The notes: a model not told the origin generated them from the sequence alone. A stretch of 64,000 bases of DNA from Leptospira sp. 96542 (GCA_029310945.1 JARJFC010000011.1:1-64000), one strand, 5' to 3'. Counted from the stretch's first letter, positions 52,214-61,086 are shown. Program-made: numbers and translations.

Positions 52214-52795
52214 TTACTGGGGTTCCGTAAAATAAAGGATACGGCTTGTGATGGTTGTGTCCACACCTTCCGATTCGATTTCAACTTCCATTTCGACAGG
52301 GTAGTCTTTTAAAACCATAATGAGTCCGATTCCAGAGTGGTGCGGGTCATTTTCATTGGTTTCTAATTTTTCAATATACAATTCTTCTAAATTAGGAGCA
52401 GAAAATATTTCTTTTAAACTTTCTTCATAGGCGGCAACGTTTGTTTCGTTTGTTCGGTTTTTAACGATCATTTCAAAAGCCACACCACGGTTTATGAGGC
52501 AAATGTCGATGTCGGCTTTTTTATCGTAGGAATATTTGGCAGCATTTTCCAAAAGTTCGTTGAACACGGTGGATATGGAATTTACAATTTCCGAATTTCT
52601 CATATCCTGCGATTCGGTCGGAACTTCGGGCAAAAAAGAAAACCCATAAAAATAACCAATAAAATCGGAAAGGATTCCGATTCGTCGCCAATACTTCATT
52701 AAATCCAAAGGTTTTAAATGGATTTCAATTCTGGATTCTGGTTCTTGTCGTAGGGCGGACGAGTTGGTTAGGTTTCCGTATTTTCGCATATTCAT
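52214..52795 (-). CDS. slr1658-type ATP-binding regulator (anti-sigma-like)
   Basis: 193 residues. The core (LKPLDLMKYWRRIGILSDF, then NSISTVFNELLENAAKYS, then HSGIGLIMVLKDYPVEME) is a GHKL-type fold with the N-box E-L-L-E-N-A and G-I-G-L, matching the slr1658 superfamily. These act in partner-switching as kinase or sensor of a STAS protein. It is the last gene of a block with a cyclase and a SpoIIE phosphatase. A close paralogue lies at 56919-57476. Confidence 0.82.
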   Translation of the reverse strand: MNMRKYGNLTNSSALRQEPESRIEIHLKPLDLMKYWRRIGILSDFIGYFYGFSFLPEVPTESQDMRNSEIVNSISTVFNELLENAAKYSYDKKADIDICLINRGVAFEMIVKNRTNETNVAAYEESLKEIFSAPNLEELYIEKLETNENDPHHSGIGLIMVLKDYPVEMEVEIESEGVDTTITSRILYFTEPQ

Positions 52796-52820
52796 AGTTC
52801 GACTCGTTAATCTAGCCGAT

Positions 52821-53765
52821 TTATTTCAAAGCCGCAAGCGCTTTTTCTAAAGCAAAGCGCATTAAAAGTTTTTCTTCTGGGTCTGTGCTCAATTTGTCAA
52901 AATGAAGGGGTTTGAGTAAAAAACCTTCGTTGTCAAATTTAAGGAAGGGGTTTTCTTTTTTTTCCTGTTCGTTTTTTAAGCTGATCACTTGGAAGGTTTC
53001 GATGGGTGTGTGGACACCTTTGACAACGATTTCTCCTTTGGGACGAGTGTCTATGAACTCGTCTACCAAAGATTTTGTGGCATTGGAAATCAAAATACCA
53101 CCTGGTTCGGATGCGTGTTCAAGCCTTGAAGCTACATTCACTGGTCCACCAATGATCGTATAATCCATACGTTCGTTTGTACCAAAATTACCTACGGTCA
53201 CATAGCCCGTGTTAATACCAATTCTACAAGTTAGGTTGTGGTTGATACCAGATTTTCTCCAATACTCATCTAACGCTGGTAGACTGTCCCGCATCTCAAT
53301 GGCCATTTTGACGCAATTCAGAGCGTGGGCTGTGTCGTTTTCGAATGTGGGAGCCCCAAAAAAAATCATAATGGCGTCACCAATGAATTTGTCGATGGTT
53401 CCGCCGTATTTGATCGCAATGCTCGACATCACATCCAAATATTTATTCAAACAATCGGAAAGAATTTCTGGCTCGATGGAATCAGTGATCGTGGTAAAAC
53501 CCACGATGTCGGAAAAAAAAATGGTGAGTTTGCGTCTTTGGTGGGAGATCGCTGTTTCCACCTCAGCCCCAGCTATCATCTCATACAACTGCGGAGAAAG
53601 GTAACGACGCATCCGATCCATATACATTTGGATCTTTTTATTGTTTTCTAAAAGTTCATTTTCAACTTCTGTAGAATGGTCGATGATGTTTTGGTACAAC
53701 ACTTCCAATTCAGCATACTTGGCTTTTTCTTCTTCGAGAGTGGATTCCAAATCTTCCGAACTCAT
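52821..53765 (-). CDS. Class III adenylate cyclase
   Basis: 314 residues. A coiled coil (about 1-50) leads to the catalytic domain: metal Asp D86 (FFSDIVGF) and D130 (KFIGDAIM), with K126 and the Asp of MDYTIIG suiting adenine rather than guanine. NVASRLEHASEPGGI holds the transition-state N-x-x-x-R. No membrane helix. It starts six bases after the SpoIIE phosphatase stop. The cAMP made here has an obvious neighbour target in the cyclic-nucleotide-binding acyltransferase at 55394. Confidence 0.93.
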   Translation of the reverse strand: MSSEDLESTLEEEKAKYAELEVLYQNIIDHSTEVENELLENNKKIQMYMDRMRRYLSPQLYEMIAGAEVETAISHQRRKLTIFFSDIVGFTTITDSIEPEILSDCLNKYLDVMSSIAIKYGGTIDKFIGDAIMIFFGAPTFENDTAHALNCVKMAIEMRDSLPALDEYWRKSGINHNLTCRIGINTGYVTVGNFGTNERMDYTIIGGPVNVASRLEHASEPGGILISNATKSLVDEFIDTRPKGEIVVKGVHTPIETFQVISLKNEQEKKENPFLKFDNEGFLLKPLHFDKLSTDPEEKLLMRFALEKALAALK

Positions 53766-53771
53766 CTAATT

Positions 53772-55283
53772 TTAACCCTTCTTTCTCATGACCATGATGG
53801 TTATGTCATCATACAATTGTACACCATCGATGAATTCATAAATATCTTTAAAAATTCCGTCCAACATTTCATCGGTAGAACTGAGTGTGGCATAACGTTC
53901 TAAGGATTCAACCAACCGTTTGGACCCGAATTGTTCGCGTTTTGCATTTTCAGCTTCTGTGGCACCGTCTGTGTAAAGTAATACGATGTCATTTTGGTTT
54001 AATTCAATTTGTTTTTCGTGTAAAAACTCATCAATGGACTCGGTAAGACCAACGAGCATTCCATTGTCGACAGTGTCTATGATCTCAGTTTTTTTCTTTG
54101 CATGTCGGTAAACAAGAATGGTCTCGTGTTGGCCAGCTGTTGTGAACACCCCATTTTTGTAGGAAAATAAGGAAAGTGTTAGGTTACGGATGTCTTTCAT
54201 CCGGATATGGATGTTGGCAAATAGGATGGTGTTTATGGCAATGAGTGATTCACGGAGAGAAATCACTTGTGAACGTAAGGTTGTGACAAAGGCAGATTGA
54301 GTCATGAGCATGACCACACCCGATGCCAAACCATGGTCTGTCACGTCACCGATGCCAATGTAGATGGATCCGTCTTCATGTGGGATTACATCGTAGTAAT
54401 CCCCACCCACTTCGTTGGCAGAATCCATCCTTGCCGAGATTTCTAAATCTTTGACTTGTTCGAGTTCTTCTTTGCGGGGGAGAACCATGGCTTGGATCTG
54501 CCTTGCCACATCTAACTCCATGCCCAAACGCATATTCTCTTCGAGGATTGCTTGTTTTTCCGTATTAAAAATTAAGTCTGCTTGTTCTTGCGTGGTGCGA
54601 GATGTGTTGACGATGGCATACAAAATGAGACCACCTGTGACTACCATGTACAGTAAGATGAGAAAGATACCCATCGGCACTGCATTGACAAGGAAGAAAG
54701 AACTGTTCGTTTCCAAAAACTGTGGTTTTAGATACGAAGACAAGTCCATCAACCTTGTGTTGAACTCAGTCATCTCCGGATAAAAGTATATTGTTAAACT
54801 GGCATATTCGATAATCAGGACAACAACGGCGAAAATAATGGTGGTAGTGTTGTTTCTGATGGATGCGAGGGCGATCAGGATGAAAAACACATAGATCATC
54901 GGTGCCGCATACACTAAACTCGGGTTTTTTTGTGAGTAAGCACTATACCCAGTAACAAACGTTAAAAGAGTGATTTCTAAAAAAGAGGAAAGAAATTTAA
55001 AGATATTGAGGTAATTCCCCGATTTCTTTAGAGAGAAGTAGACAATAAAATTGTAAAATAATAAAACGAGTATTGCCGTGACCTGGAAGTAGAATTCTAT
55101 TACTGGTCTGCCAGAGAGCCTTCCAAGTGTGGCAAAAATGACAAGGAACCCAAGGAAGAAAAATCGAAACCGCGTGGCGAAGGTTTCGGCTCGGAGTTCC
55201 CCTTGGTAGGCAATCTCTTTTAATTGTTTTTTGTAGTAATCAGATAGGACAAAGCGATTTTCAGTGGGAGAGGATTGCGGCAT
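53772..55283 (-). CDS. Membrane-anchored SpoIIE-type PP2C phosphatase
   Basis: 503 residues. About six membrane helices in residues 30-245, a short linker helix (AILEENMRLGMELDVARQIQ), then the SpoIIE domain (about 275-500) with metal-binding EVGGDYYD, IGDVTDHGLASG and LLYTDGATEAEN. It would dephosphorylate a STAS-type antagonist. It is the first gene of the block with the cyclase and slr1658-type protein, and diverges from the acyltransferase gene. Confidence 0.92.
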   Translation of the reverse strand: MPQSSPTENRFVLSDYYKKQLKEIAYQGELRAETFATRFRFFFLGFLVIFATLGRLSGRPVIEFYFQVTAILVLLFYNFIVYFSLKKSGNYLNIFKFLSSFLEITLLTFVTGYSAYSQKNPSLVYAAPMIYVFFILIALASIRNNTTTIIFAVVVLIIEYASLTIYFYPEMTEFNTRLMDLSSYLKPQFLETNSSFFLVNAVPMGIFLILLYMVVTGGLILYAIVNTSRTTQEQADLIFNTEKQAILEENMRLGMELDVARQIQAMVLPRKEELEQVKDLEISARMDSANEVGGDYYDVIPHEDGSIYIGIGDVTDHGLASGVVMLMTQSAFVTTLRSQVISLRESLIAINTILFANIHIRMKDIRNLTLSLFSYKNGVFTTAGQHETILVYRHAKKKTEIIDTVDNGMLVGLTESIDEFLHEKQIELNQNDIVLLYTDGATEAENAKREQFGSKRLVESLERYATLSSTDEMLDGIFKDIYEFIDGVQLYDDITIMVMRKKG

Positions 55284-55393
55284 AGGTTCTACTTTATATT
55301 TCGATACAGAGAATGCGGAAAATTAGCTATTAACGTCATACATTTTGCATAAATTGCAAATGATTTTTCATTTTTTTGCGGAGGAAACACAAA

Positions 55394-56575
55394 ATGGTTC
55401 ACATTAAGGTACGTTTGGCAGAGTCCCCTGAAGACAGGGAAAAAATTTACCAGCTCCGTTACGATATCTACGTTCAGGAAATGAACAGAAAGCAATCTTT
55501 TGCGGACCATTCCAAATTGCAAATAGAAGAACCCTACGATGCCACTGGCCATCTTTTTTTGGCCGAAACCGATGAGGGGGAGGTGATCGGCACCGTCCGC
55601 ATCAATTTCCGCAAGGATGGACCTCTGGAATGTGAAGAGCTCTACGATATGGAAGAGTTTCGTCCGTACTATCCGAACCAAGTGTCCATGTCTACAAAAC
55701 TCATGGTCAAAAAAGAATACAGGTCTTCTGCCGCAGCAAGCATGTTATGTATGAAAATTTACGAACACGCCAGGGAGAACGGAATTGTTGCCGATTTTAT
55801 TGATACCAATCCTCATTTGGTACGACTCTACAACCAAGTAGGGTACAGATTGTACAAAAAAAACATCGACCATCCTGATTATGGAAATGTGATCCCTATG
55901 GTTTTTCTTTTGGATGATAATGTTTATTTAAAACAAATCCACTCTCCCTTTTTGCGATTGGCAAAAAGATACCCTGCGAGCACGGGGCTTGCGGAACTCT
56001 TCCAAGTCAAATTTCCGGGTTATAAAGACATCCGGCCACTCTTTGCGATGGGAGGAGACGAAGTTTGGAGTTCCATCGCTCACGATATGTTCCTTCCACC
56101 AGATCAGGTGTTGTCTTTTTTGCGTGGTTTCACCCCAGAAGAGTCAAAAAAACTCCTCTCGATGCTTGACCTCATTGATTATGAGCCAGGGGCAATTGTT
56201 TTCAAACAAAACCAAGAAAGCCAAGGATTATTTTGTGTTTTGGAAGGGTCGGTGGAAGTCGTTGTGAATGGAGAGGAAGGAAAAAAATCTACAATTTCCA
56301 TTTTGAACCAGGGTGAAATCTTTGGAGAACTGGGGTTTGTTGCCAAAACCAGCCGCAATGCCGATGTCATTGTCCGAGACCGTGCCAAACTCCTCGTTCT
56401 CACTCCCAACGAATTCCAAAAATTAGAATTACAAAGCCCGAGCCTCGCCATCAAACTGCTCACCAATTTGTTTGTGATACTCGCACAAAGGTTCAACGAA
56501 ATGTCCCGCCGCATGCTCACATTCCGTACGTTATACGAGACAAGCGGGGAAGGTGTAAATTTAGGAAATTTCTAA
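55394..56575 (+). CDS. GNAT/FeeM-like acyltransferase fused to cNMP-binding domain
   Basis: 393 residues from the ATG at 55394, with GGAGG about ten bases ahead. The N-terminal 200 residues are a FeeM/autoinducer-synthase-like acyltransferase: LRYDIYVQEMNRKQSFAD is the R-x-x-V/I-Y-V-x-E family start, then GTVRINF and STKLMVKKEYR. The C-terminal half (about 235-370) is a cyclic-nucleotide-binding domain with the phosphate cassette FGELG (310-314) and R321 (SRNADV). cAMP control of acylation is known for mycobacterial PatA, where the domain order is reversed. Its stop overlaps the convergent gene at 56561 by 15 bases. Confidence 0.88.
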   Translation: MVHIKVRLAESPEDREKIYQLRYDIYVQEMNRKQSFADHSKLQIEEPYDATGHLFLAETDEGEVIGTVRINFRKDGPLECEELYDMEEFRPYYPNQVSMSTKLMVKKEYRSSAAASMLCMKIYEHARENGIVADFIDTNPHLVRLYNQVGYRLYKKNIDHPDYGNVIPMVFLLDDNVYLKQIHSPFLRLAKRYPASTGLAELFQVKFPGYKDIRPLFAMGGDEVWSSIAHDMFLPPDQVLSFLRGFTPEESKKLLSMLDLIDYEPGAIVFKQNQESQGLFCVLEGSVEVVVNGEEGKKSTISILNQGEIFGELGFVAKTSRNADVIVRDRAKLLVLTPNEFQKLELQSPSLAIKLLTNLFVILAQRFNEMSRRMLTFRTLYETSGEGVNLGNF

Positions 56576-56908
56576 AACCACTTGGTCCCAAAGTTTTTTG
56601 AAATTCGAAAGTGATTTCGATTGCCAAGAAACACTGAGGGAACCTTGGATTTTGATTTGGTATGACGCACTTTTTCTGGAATCAATGATGAACATGGAAA
56701 GGGTAGTGATACCCGAACTGTTCACAAATTGCAGGTCGGTGAAATCCATGGTGAGAAGTGTTCCCTGGCAAAGTTTTGCAACATCTCTCAAAAAAAGTTT
56801 TATGGGTTCATAAGCGGGCAAATTCTGCAAACGGATGGAGCCATTGAATTTAACAGTTTTTGTCGCTTCGTCGTATTGAATATTGTAATCTAGATCTTTG
56901 ATTTCCAT
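56561..56908 (-). CDS. slr1659-type / STAS-like antagonist
   Basis: 115 residues. The fold pattern (NIQYDEATKTVKFNGSIRL, LLTMDFTDLQFVNSSGITTL) is that of anti-sigma antagonists; the S-S-G-I-T segment supplies the phosphorylatable serine position of STAS proteins. It follows the slr1658-type gene by ten bases and is probably its cognate partner, as in slr1658/slr1659 pairs. It is dephosphorylation-controlled by inference, and the SpoIIE phosphatases nearby are candidates. Confidence 0.78.
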   Translation of the reverse strand: MEIKDLDYNIQYDEATKTVKFNGSIRLQNLPAYEPIKLFLRDVAKLCQGTLLTMDFTDLQFVNSSGITTLSMFIIDSRKSASYQIKIQGSLSVSWQSKSLSNFKKLWDQVVLEIS

Positions 56909-56918
56909 GAAGCTTCGC

Positions 56919-57476
56919 CTATATCTCTTCTACGTTAATGATGGCTCTCACCGTTATTTCATGAGTATCGGCATCGATCTCATTGAAACTGTAGCCAAAA
57001 CGGACAGGGTAGTCTTTCAACATCATTAAAAGTCCGAGACCCGATTTTGTATCCCCATCCTCTTTGGTTTCTAAGGTAGAAAAATACAATTCTTCCACAT
57101 TTTCAGCCATGAGTTTGTTCACAAAGGATTCAAAACTTTCCCGTAAGTTTTTGGAGGCTACGTTCAAAACATCAATCTTTAAAAGATTTCCGTAGTGTTT
57201 CAGTTCCACATTGATCCGGCCTTCCCTTGCTTTGGAAAATTTGGAAGCATTTTCCAAAAGTTCATTGATGATGGTAGAAAGAGAATTGGCCTTCGCATCG
57301 CTCGCTTCATAACAGTAAGAATAAAAACCAGCCACAAAATTGGCAGTGAGGCCACAGCGCCTCCAATAAGTTGTCATATCGATGGGTTGAAAGATGAGTT
57401 TGAGTTGGCCGTCCGCCGGAAGATTTTCCGGGATGGTATTGAATTCTCCAACTATTTTTGGTACCTTCTGGTTCAA
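56919..57476 (-). CDS. slr1658-type ATP-binding regulator, second copy
   Basis: 185 residues from a TTG at 57476, chosen because CGGAGG lies five bases ahead and the methyltransferase stops 12 bases earlier. The GTG at 57560 would overlap that gene by 73 bases. Core landmarks MTTYWRRCGLTANFVAGF, SLSTIINELLENASKFS and SGLGLLMMLKDYPVRFG parallel the paralogue at 52214. GHKL-type ATP binding; likely partner of the STAS-like protein encoded next. Confidence 0.82.
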   Translation of the reverse strand: MNQKVPKIVGEFNTIPENLPADGQLKLIFQPIDMTTYWRRCGLTANFVAGFYSYCYEASDAKANSLSTIINELLENASKFSKAREGRINVELKHYGNLLKIDVLNVASKNLRESFESFVNKLMAENVEELYFSTLETKEDGDTKSGLGLLMMLKDYPVRFGYSFNEIDADTHEITVRAIINVEEI

Positions 57477-57487
57477 TGTTTCCTCCG

Positions 57488-58324
57488 TTATTTTTGGTAG
57501 AGATGTGTCTCTAAATTCAACGTGAACTTCACGCGGTTGGACATGTACTCTGATTGGCACTTTGAATACAATTCTTGCATCCCGTCTGGATGACCCATAA
57601 AAGACATCATCGACCAGCCTGTCATCATACCCAGATGGATTTTTGGATACTCCAAAACGGGTCTGTCATCAGAACCTTCGTTTGTGGCGATGAAATCGGT
57701 GCGAGCCAGGAGCGAAAGCCCAAGGTCTTTTGCAATGCCTGGAACTTTTTCCATTACATAGCGGTCGGCTGGGTGGATTTCGGCATGTTTTTTGACCATA
57801 TCGAGAAGCACTTGCGGACCTGTGAAGGTTTTGTCATTCGGGCAGGTGACAAGGAGTTTGCCGCCTGGTTTCAAAACTCGAAAAAATTCCTTCATCGCTT
57901 TTTCCGGCTCTTTCAAATGGATGAGAACCATGGAATTGAAAATAAAATCAAAACTTGCGTCTGGGTAATCCAGCGCCCGCACATCGGCAACTTTCCAGTC
58001 CACTTTAGGGTAGGAAAGTTTGCAATACTGCACCATTTCTTCGGAAATGTCGCAGGCCGACCATTTCAGATTGGGGTTTTTTTTCATAAGGAAACTTGTG
58101 AGGATACCAGGACCCGCACCAGCATCCAAGCCAGTCCCCACTTCCTTGTCGAATTGAACGGAATCCAAAAATGGGTCCAAGAGGAGACGGAAAAGATTCG
58201 CCTGCGCAGAAAGCCGCGGCATCTCGTCATGGATGGAGATTTTTTGTGTGTATAAATTTTCGCTCAAGTGAATGTACCAGGAGAGTAGTTCTAAAAAAGA
58301 ATCCGCTTTTTTAAATTTGGTCAA
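57488..58324 (-). CDS. SAM-dependent methyltransferase
   Basis: 278 residues of the class I type. Motif I is VGTGLDAGAGPGILTSFL, followed by WSACDISEEMV, DVRALDYPDASFDFIF and VLKPGGKLLVTCPN. The substrate is unknown. It leads the three-gene operon with the slr1658- and slr1659-type proteins, unlike the other slr1658 copy that is paired with a cyclase. Confidence 0.9.
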   Translation of the reverse strand: MTKFKKADSFLELLSWYIHLSENLYTQKISIHDEMPRLSAQANLFRLLLDPFLDSVQFDKEVGTGLDAGAGPGILTSFLMKKNPNLKWSACDISEEMVQYCKLSYPKVDWKVADVRALDYPDASFDFIFNSMVLIHLKEPEKAMKEFFRVLKPGGKLLVTCPNDKTFTGPQVLLDMVKKHAEIHPADRYVMEKVPGIAKDLGLSLLARTDFIATNEGSDDRPVLEYPKIHLGMMTGWSMMSFMGHPDGMQELYSKCQSEYMSNRVKFTLNLETHLYQK

Positions 58325-58397
58325 CTGAAATACGAATCTTTTTTTGCTGTTTTTTAAGATCGGACAGCTTTTCGAGCAGAAACCGACATAATGGAGG

Positions 58398-59240
58398 TCA
58401 ATCTACTTGTTTGGCCACCACTCCATCAATATCACTTCCGTTGTACGAACCCGCAGGCCATGAAAAACCAAGATCGGCTGCCGTCCGGATGCGGATGTAA
58501 TGAAAACCGTTCACTTTGATTTGGTTACGCAAGGCCGTGTTACAACCGTCGGCACCAAGGTCTGCATTGTCGCTCAGGTCTTCCAGGTCAAACCCGTCTC
58601 CCCCACCTAACAAAAAACCATTTCCGTCTGGGGTAAAAAGTTGTTCCGCATTGAAATTGGCACTTAGCATATTGTAGTACACGGGCCTAAGTCCTGCGAA
58701 CCTTTGCCAAACTGAAATTTGTGTGATGGTTGAAGAATCGCCTGAGTAAACGGGGTTGAATCCACAAAAATTGATTCCATCCTGGGAGACTGTGACAACG
58801 GCAGGATCCACATTGTACGTACTTGACTCACCTGAGATTCTGAATGTATTGTCGTAGACCACAAAGTCTACACTTCCCGCTACATTTTTGACTGTTTTGC
58901 CACCGAAGGACAAAGTGATTTGGGCACTTGCTCCTGTGATGTCCAAAGCATACACGTCCAGTGAACCTGAAAATTCGCCCGTTCCACACACACCATTGAT
59001 GGCTTTTGTTACGTCATCAAAACCACCGACGCTGGACTTTGTGAGATTCACCACTGTGTTTGCTAAGTGGATGTTGGATGGTGTTTCGCCTTTGGGGCAA
59101 ATTTGGTTCGAGTTTGAAATTTGGGATAGAAGTGGCAGGAGCGCCAAAATATTGTTATTTGGGGATTGAGTTTCACATCCAAGGAAAGTAAAGTAAAGTA
59201 AGGCCAGAATTTTCTTTTGTATTTTGAAATTTTGGTTCAT
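58398..59240 (-). CDS. Lipoprotein, second gene after the cobalamin riboswitch
   Basis: 280 residues from the ATG at 59240 (an in-frame ATG lies four codons earlier). Lipobox FTFLGC gives acylated C22. The mature protein is beta-rich and polar: SLDVYALDITGASAQITLSF, then VDFVVYDNTFRISGE, then NFCGFNPVYSG, with several cysteines that may form disulfides. It lies 33 bases after the first lipoprotein gene and is likely in the same B12-controlled transcript. I recognise no family. Exposure on the outer membrane is inferred from the lipobox. Confidence 0.75.
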   Translation of the reverse strand: MNQNFKIQKKILALLYFTFLGCETQSPNNNILALLPLLSQISNSNQICPKGETPSNIHLANTVVNLTKSSVGGFDDVTKAINGVCGTGEFSGSLDVYALDITGASAQITLSFGGKTVKNVAGSVDFVVYDNTFRISGESSTYNVDPAVVTVSQDGINFCGFNPVYSGDSSTITQISVWQRFAGLRPVYYNMLSANFNAEQLFTPDGNGFLLGGGDGFDLEDLSDNADLGADGCNTALRNQIKVNGFHYIRIRTAADLGFSWPAGSYNGSDIDGVVAKQVD

Positions 59241-59273
59241 TTTACTTTCCATGTCAGAATTAATTTTTAGGTT

Positions 59274-59885
59274 TTATATTCCCGTCCAAGTTGAGTTATC
59301 ACTTCTAAAAAGTGCTCTGTTGAAAGAAAAACCATTACAACCGTTTGACGCATACTTTGTACTGTCGCTTGTGGATGTATCGTTATACACTTCATTCAAA
59401 CTAGCTTTTCCTGTCACTCTCTCACAGATGTAAAAACATTTGGAAGCCCCCAGTTCGCACCCAGTTGTCAGGACAGGTGTCAAATCAAATCTACCATAGG
59501 TAGAAGGTGCACCATTATTGGTTCCTGGTGTGTTCTGGTAGTATATATTTCGATTTGATTTATTGACGGCAACGATTCGATAGGTAGTGTCTCCCCAGGC
59601 AGCAGGCGAATTTCCAGATATGATGCTACCGCTTCCATCGGGATTGGTAGCTACGATCATACGTCCTTGGGGAGTGCCAGTCATTGTTCCATTTGCATCA
59701 TAGGTAAAACCAACATTCCAGTTGCCGTTGTACTCAGTTAAGAAGTTTGTGGATTGTACTACTCCGGTTAATAAACCAATGAATAGGTTTTCATTTGCTT
59801 TGGATTCTTCTACTTGTTTTTCGCCTGTGCAAGCAAACATAGTACTCAGAATCAAGATTAAAACTGTAAGTTTGGTGGTTTTCAT
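59274..59885 (-). CDS. Lipoprotein controlled by cobalamin riboswitch
   Basis: 203 residues. Signal with lipobox MFAC (C19). The mature protein is rich in Gly, Asn and aromatic residues (YNGNWNVGFTYDANGTMTG) with CELGASKCFYICE as a cysteine cluster; no family recognised. The ATG at 59885 follows AGGAG, which sits in a hairpin at 59893-59913, and a cobalamin aptamer lies 140-290 bases upstream. B12 should therefore reduce its expression. A surface B12-capture role is an inference by analogy with BtuG-type lipoproteins elsewhere. Confidence 0.78.
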   Translation of the reverse strand: MKTTKLTVLILILSTMFACTGEKQVEESKANENLFIGLLTGVVQSTNFLTEYNGNWNVGFTYDANGTMTGTPQGRMIVATNPDGSGSIISGNSPAAWGDTTYRIVAVNKSNRNIYYQNTPGTNNGAPSTYGRFDLTPVLTTGCELGASKCFYICERVTGKASLNEVYNDTSTSDSTKYASNGCNGFSFNRALFRSDNSTWTGI

Positions 59886-59892
59886 AAACTCT

Positions 59893-59913
59893 CCTAAATG
59901 GTTTGGATTTAGG
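59893..59913 (-). promoter_or_regulatory. Shine-Dalgarno-sequestering hairpin of the lipoprotein gene
   Basis: On the minus strand CCTAAAT pairs with ATTTAGG over seven bases around a seven-base loop (CCAAACC). The right arm contains the AGGAG ribosome site for the start at 59885. It looks like the expression platform of the upstream riboswitch, controlling translation. Confidence 0.65.
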
Positions 59914-60019
59914 GGAACTTGGATTCATCTGTTTGAAATTGGTAGAAGGGAAGATTGATTACCTTCCCAACTGTACTTCCTATAGGGAATCGTCGGTTGC
60001 CCCGAAACCTCCGGGGCCC

Positions 60020-60176
60020 CTTTCACCTGAGAATTCAGATGTCAGTGTGTAAAGACCGTATACCGCGCGGCTTACTTTACGGGGAAGATCTGGCTCACCA
60101 AACATAGGTTTGGATTACAGTTGCGGGTCAGCACAGGAGTTGCACCTGTTTCCTCCCTGAAGGATAAATTCAGGTT
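60020..60176 (-). promoter_or_regulatory. Cobalamin riboswitch
   Basis: Reading the minus strand in order: ACCTGAATT (possible P1), GGGAGGAAACAGGTGCAACT, CCTGTGCTGACCCGCAACTG, TAA, a hairpin, then GAGCCAGATCTTCCCCG. This reproduces the cobalamin aptamer consensus (GGGAA, GGTGxAAxTCC, CxGxCCCGCxACTGT, GxxAGxC). A final AATTCTCAGGT can close P1. Downstream are a G-C hairpin (GCCCCG...CGGGGC, near 60000-60016), a GGGAAG...CTTCCC hairpin near 59948-59970, and the sequestering hairpin. The next gene on this strand is the lipoprotein at 59885. A TTGACA lies at 60195-60200, without a clear -10. Confidence 0.92.
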
Positions 60177-60339
60177 TTTTGAAATGGACATTTTTGTCAA
60201 ATTCAAAGAGGAGAAAATTGATTAGAGAAAATCATTACAATTTGGTTTCTTTTCTATGAATTCGATTTTTGGACAAGATTTATGAATCGAATTTTGCAAC
60301 CAACTTGTGACAATCTGTTCTAATAATAGTGAGGGATTT

Positions 60340-61086
60340 ATGTTTTATTTTTTAGGTCGATTGATTGGTTTTGTTTTTATGTGGGCTTTTGTAAAACCCA
60401 TGCGCCAAATTTACGGTAGGAAAAAAGTTACACTCGAAAACGAACCTGTATTACAAGAGTTCAGCGGTCAATCGGTGATTCTCATTGCCAATCATATCAA
60501 ACCCCGAAATAAATTTTTAAGACTCATCACACTTCCTTATGATGCATTTGTGATTCGTGGTGTGCTGAAACGTTATGGAATTTATACAACAGCGCTTGCG
60601 AGTATCGACTCTGGTAAAAAACCAAAAGATAGTTTTGGGAAGGCAAAGAAAAAAAGAATGGAAGCCCTTATCAAAGGCATTGTCACCTCCATCGATTTGA
60701 TTCCTGTAAACCGGAATGAATCTGATCCTCGCACAATGAAAGAAATGAAACAAAGGATAAACAAAGGCAGTTTGGGCATTGGCATTTTTCCGGAAGGCAC
60801 TTGGTTTCGGGGCTTTCGTAATTCGCGTAAACTTCATCCTGGTATGGCGGTACTTAGCAAACGTTATAATCTCCCGATCATACCAATGTATTTGGATGCA
60901 TACAATTTGAATAAGCCCATTCGGCTATCCATTGGTAACCCTGTCAGAGAACCGATGGATGCACATTTAGTTGTGGATTATATACGCAAGGAATTACTCC
61001 GAATGAAATATGGAAAACCCGTGGATGCGGAGTCGAATCAAAATTTAGAAATTTCGAAAAAAGAAAGTACTTCCGCAAAACTTTAA
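60340..61086 (+). CDS. PlsC-like acyltransferase with altered HX4D motif
   Basis: 248 residues from the ATG at 60340 with GAGGG six bases ahead. A membrane-facing N-terminus leads to NHIKPRN at 51-57, where the usual catalytic H-x4-D reads H52-x4-N57, then FPEGTWFRGF (150-159), the substrate-phosphate motif. The family makes phosphatidic acid from lysophosphatidate. With Asp replaced by Asn the enzyme may be slow, have a different acceptor, or be inactive. Its stop overlaps the convergent TetR stop by three bases. Confidence 0.82.
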   Translation: MFYFLGRLIGFVFMWAFVKPMRQIYGRKKVTLENEPVLQEFSGQSVILIANHIKPRNKFLRLITLPYDAFVIRGVLKRYGIYTTALASIDSGKKPKDSFGKAKKKRMEALIKGIVTSIDLIPVNRNESDPRTMKEMKQRINKGSLGIGIFPEGTWFRGFRNSRKLHPGMAVLSKRYNLPIIPMYLDAYNLNKPIRLSIGNPVREPMDAHLVVDYIRKELLRMKYGKPVDAESNQNLEISKKESTSAKL

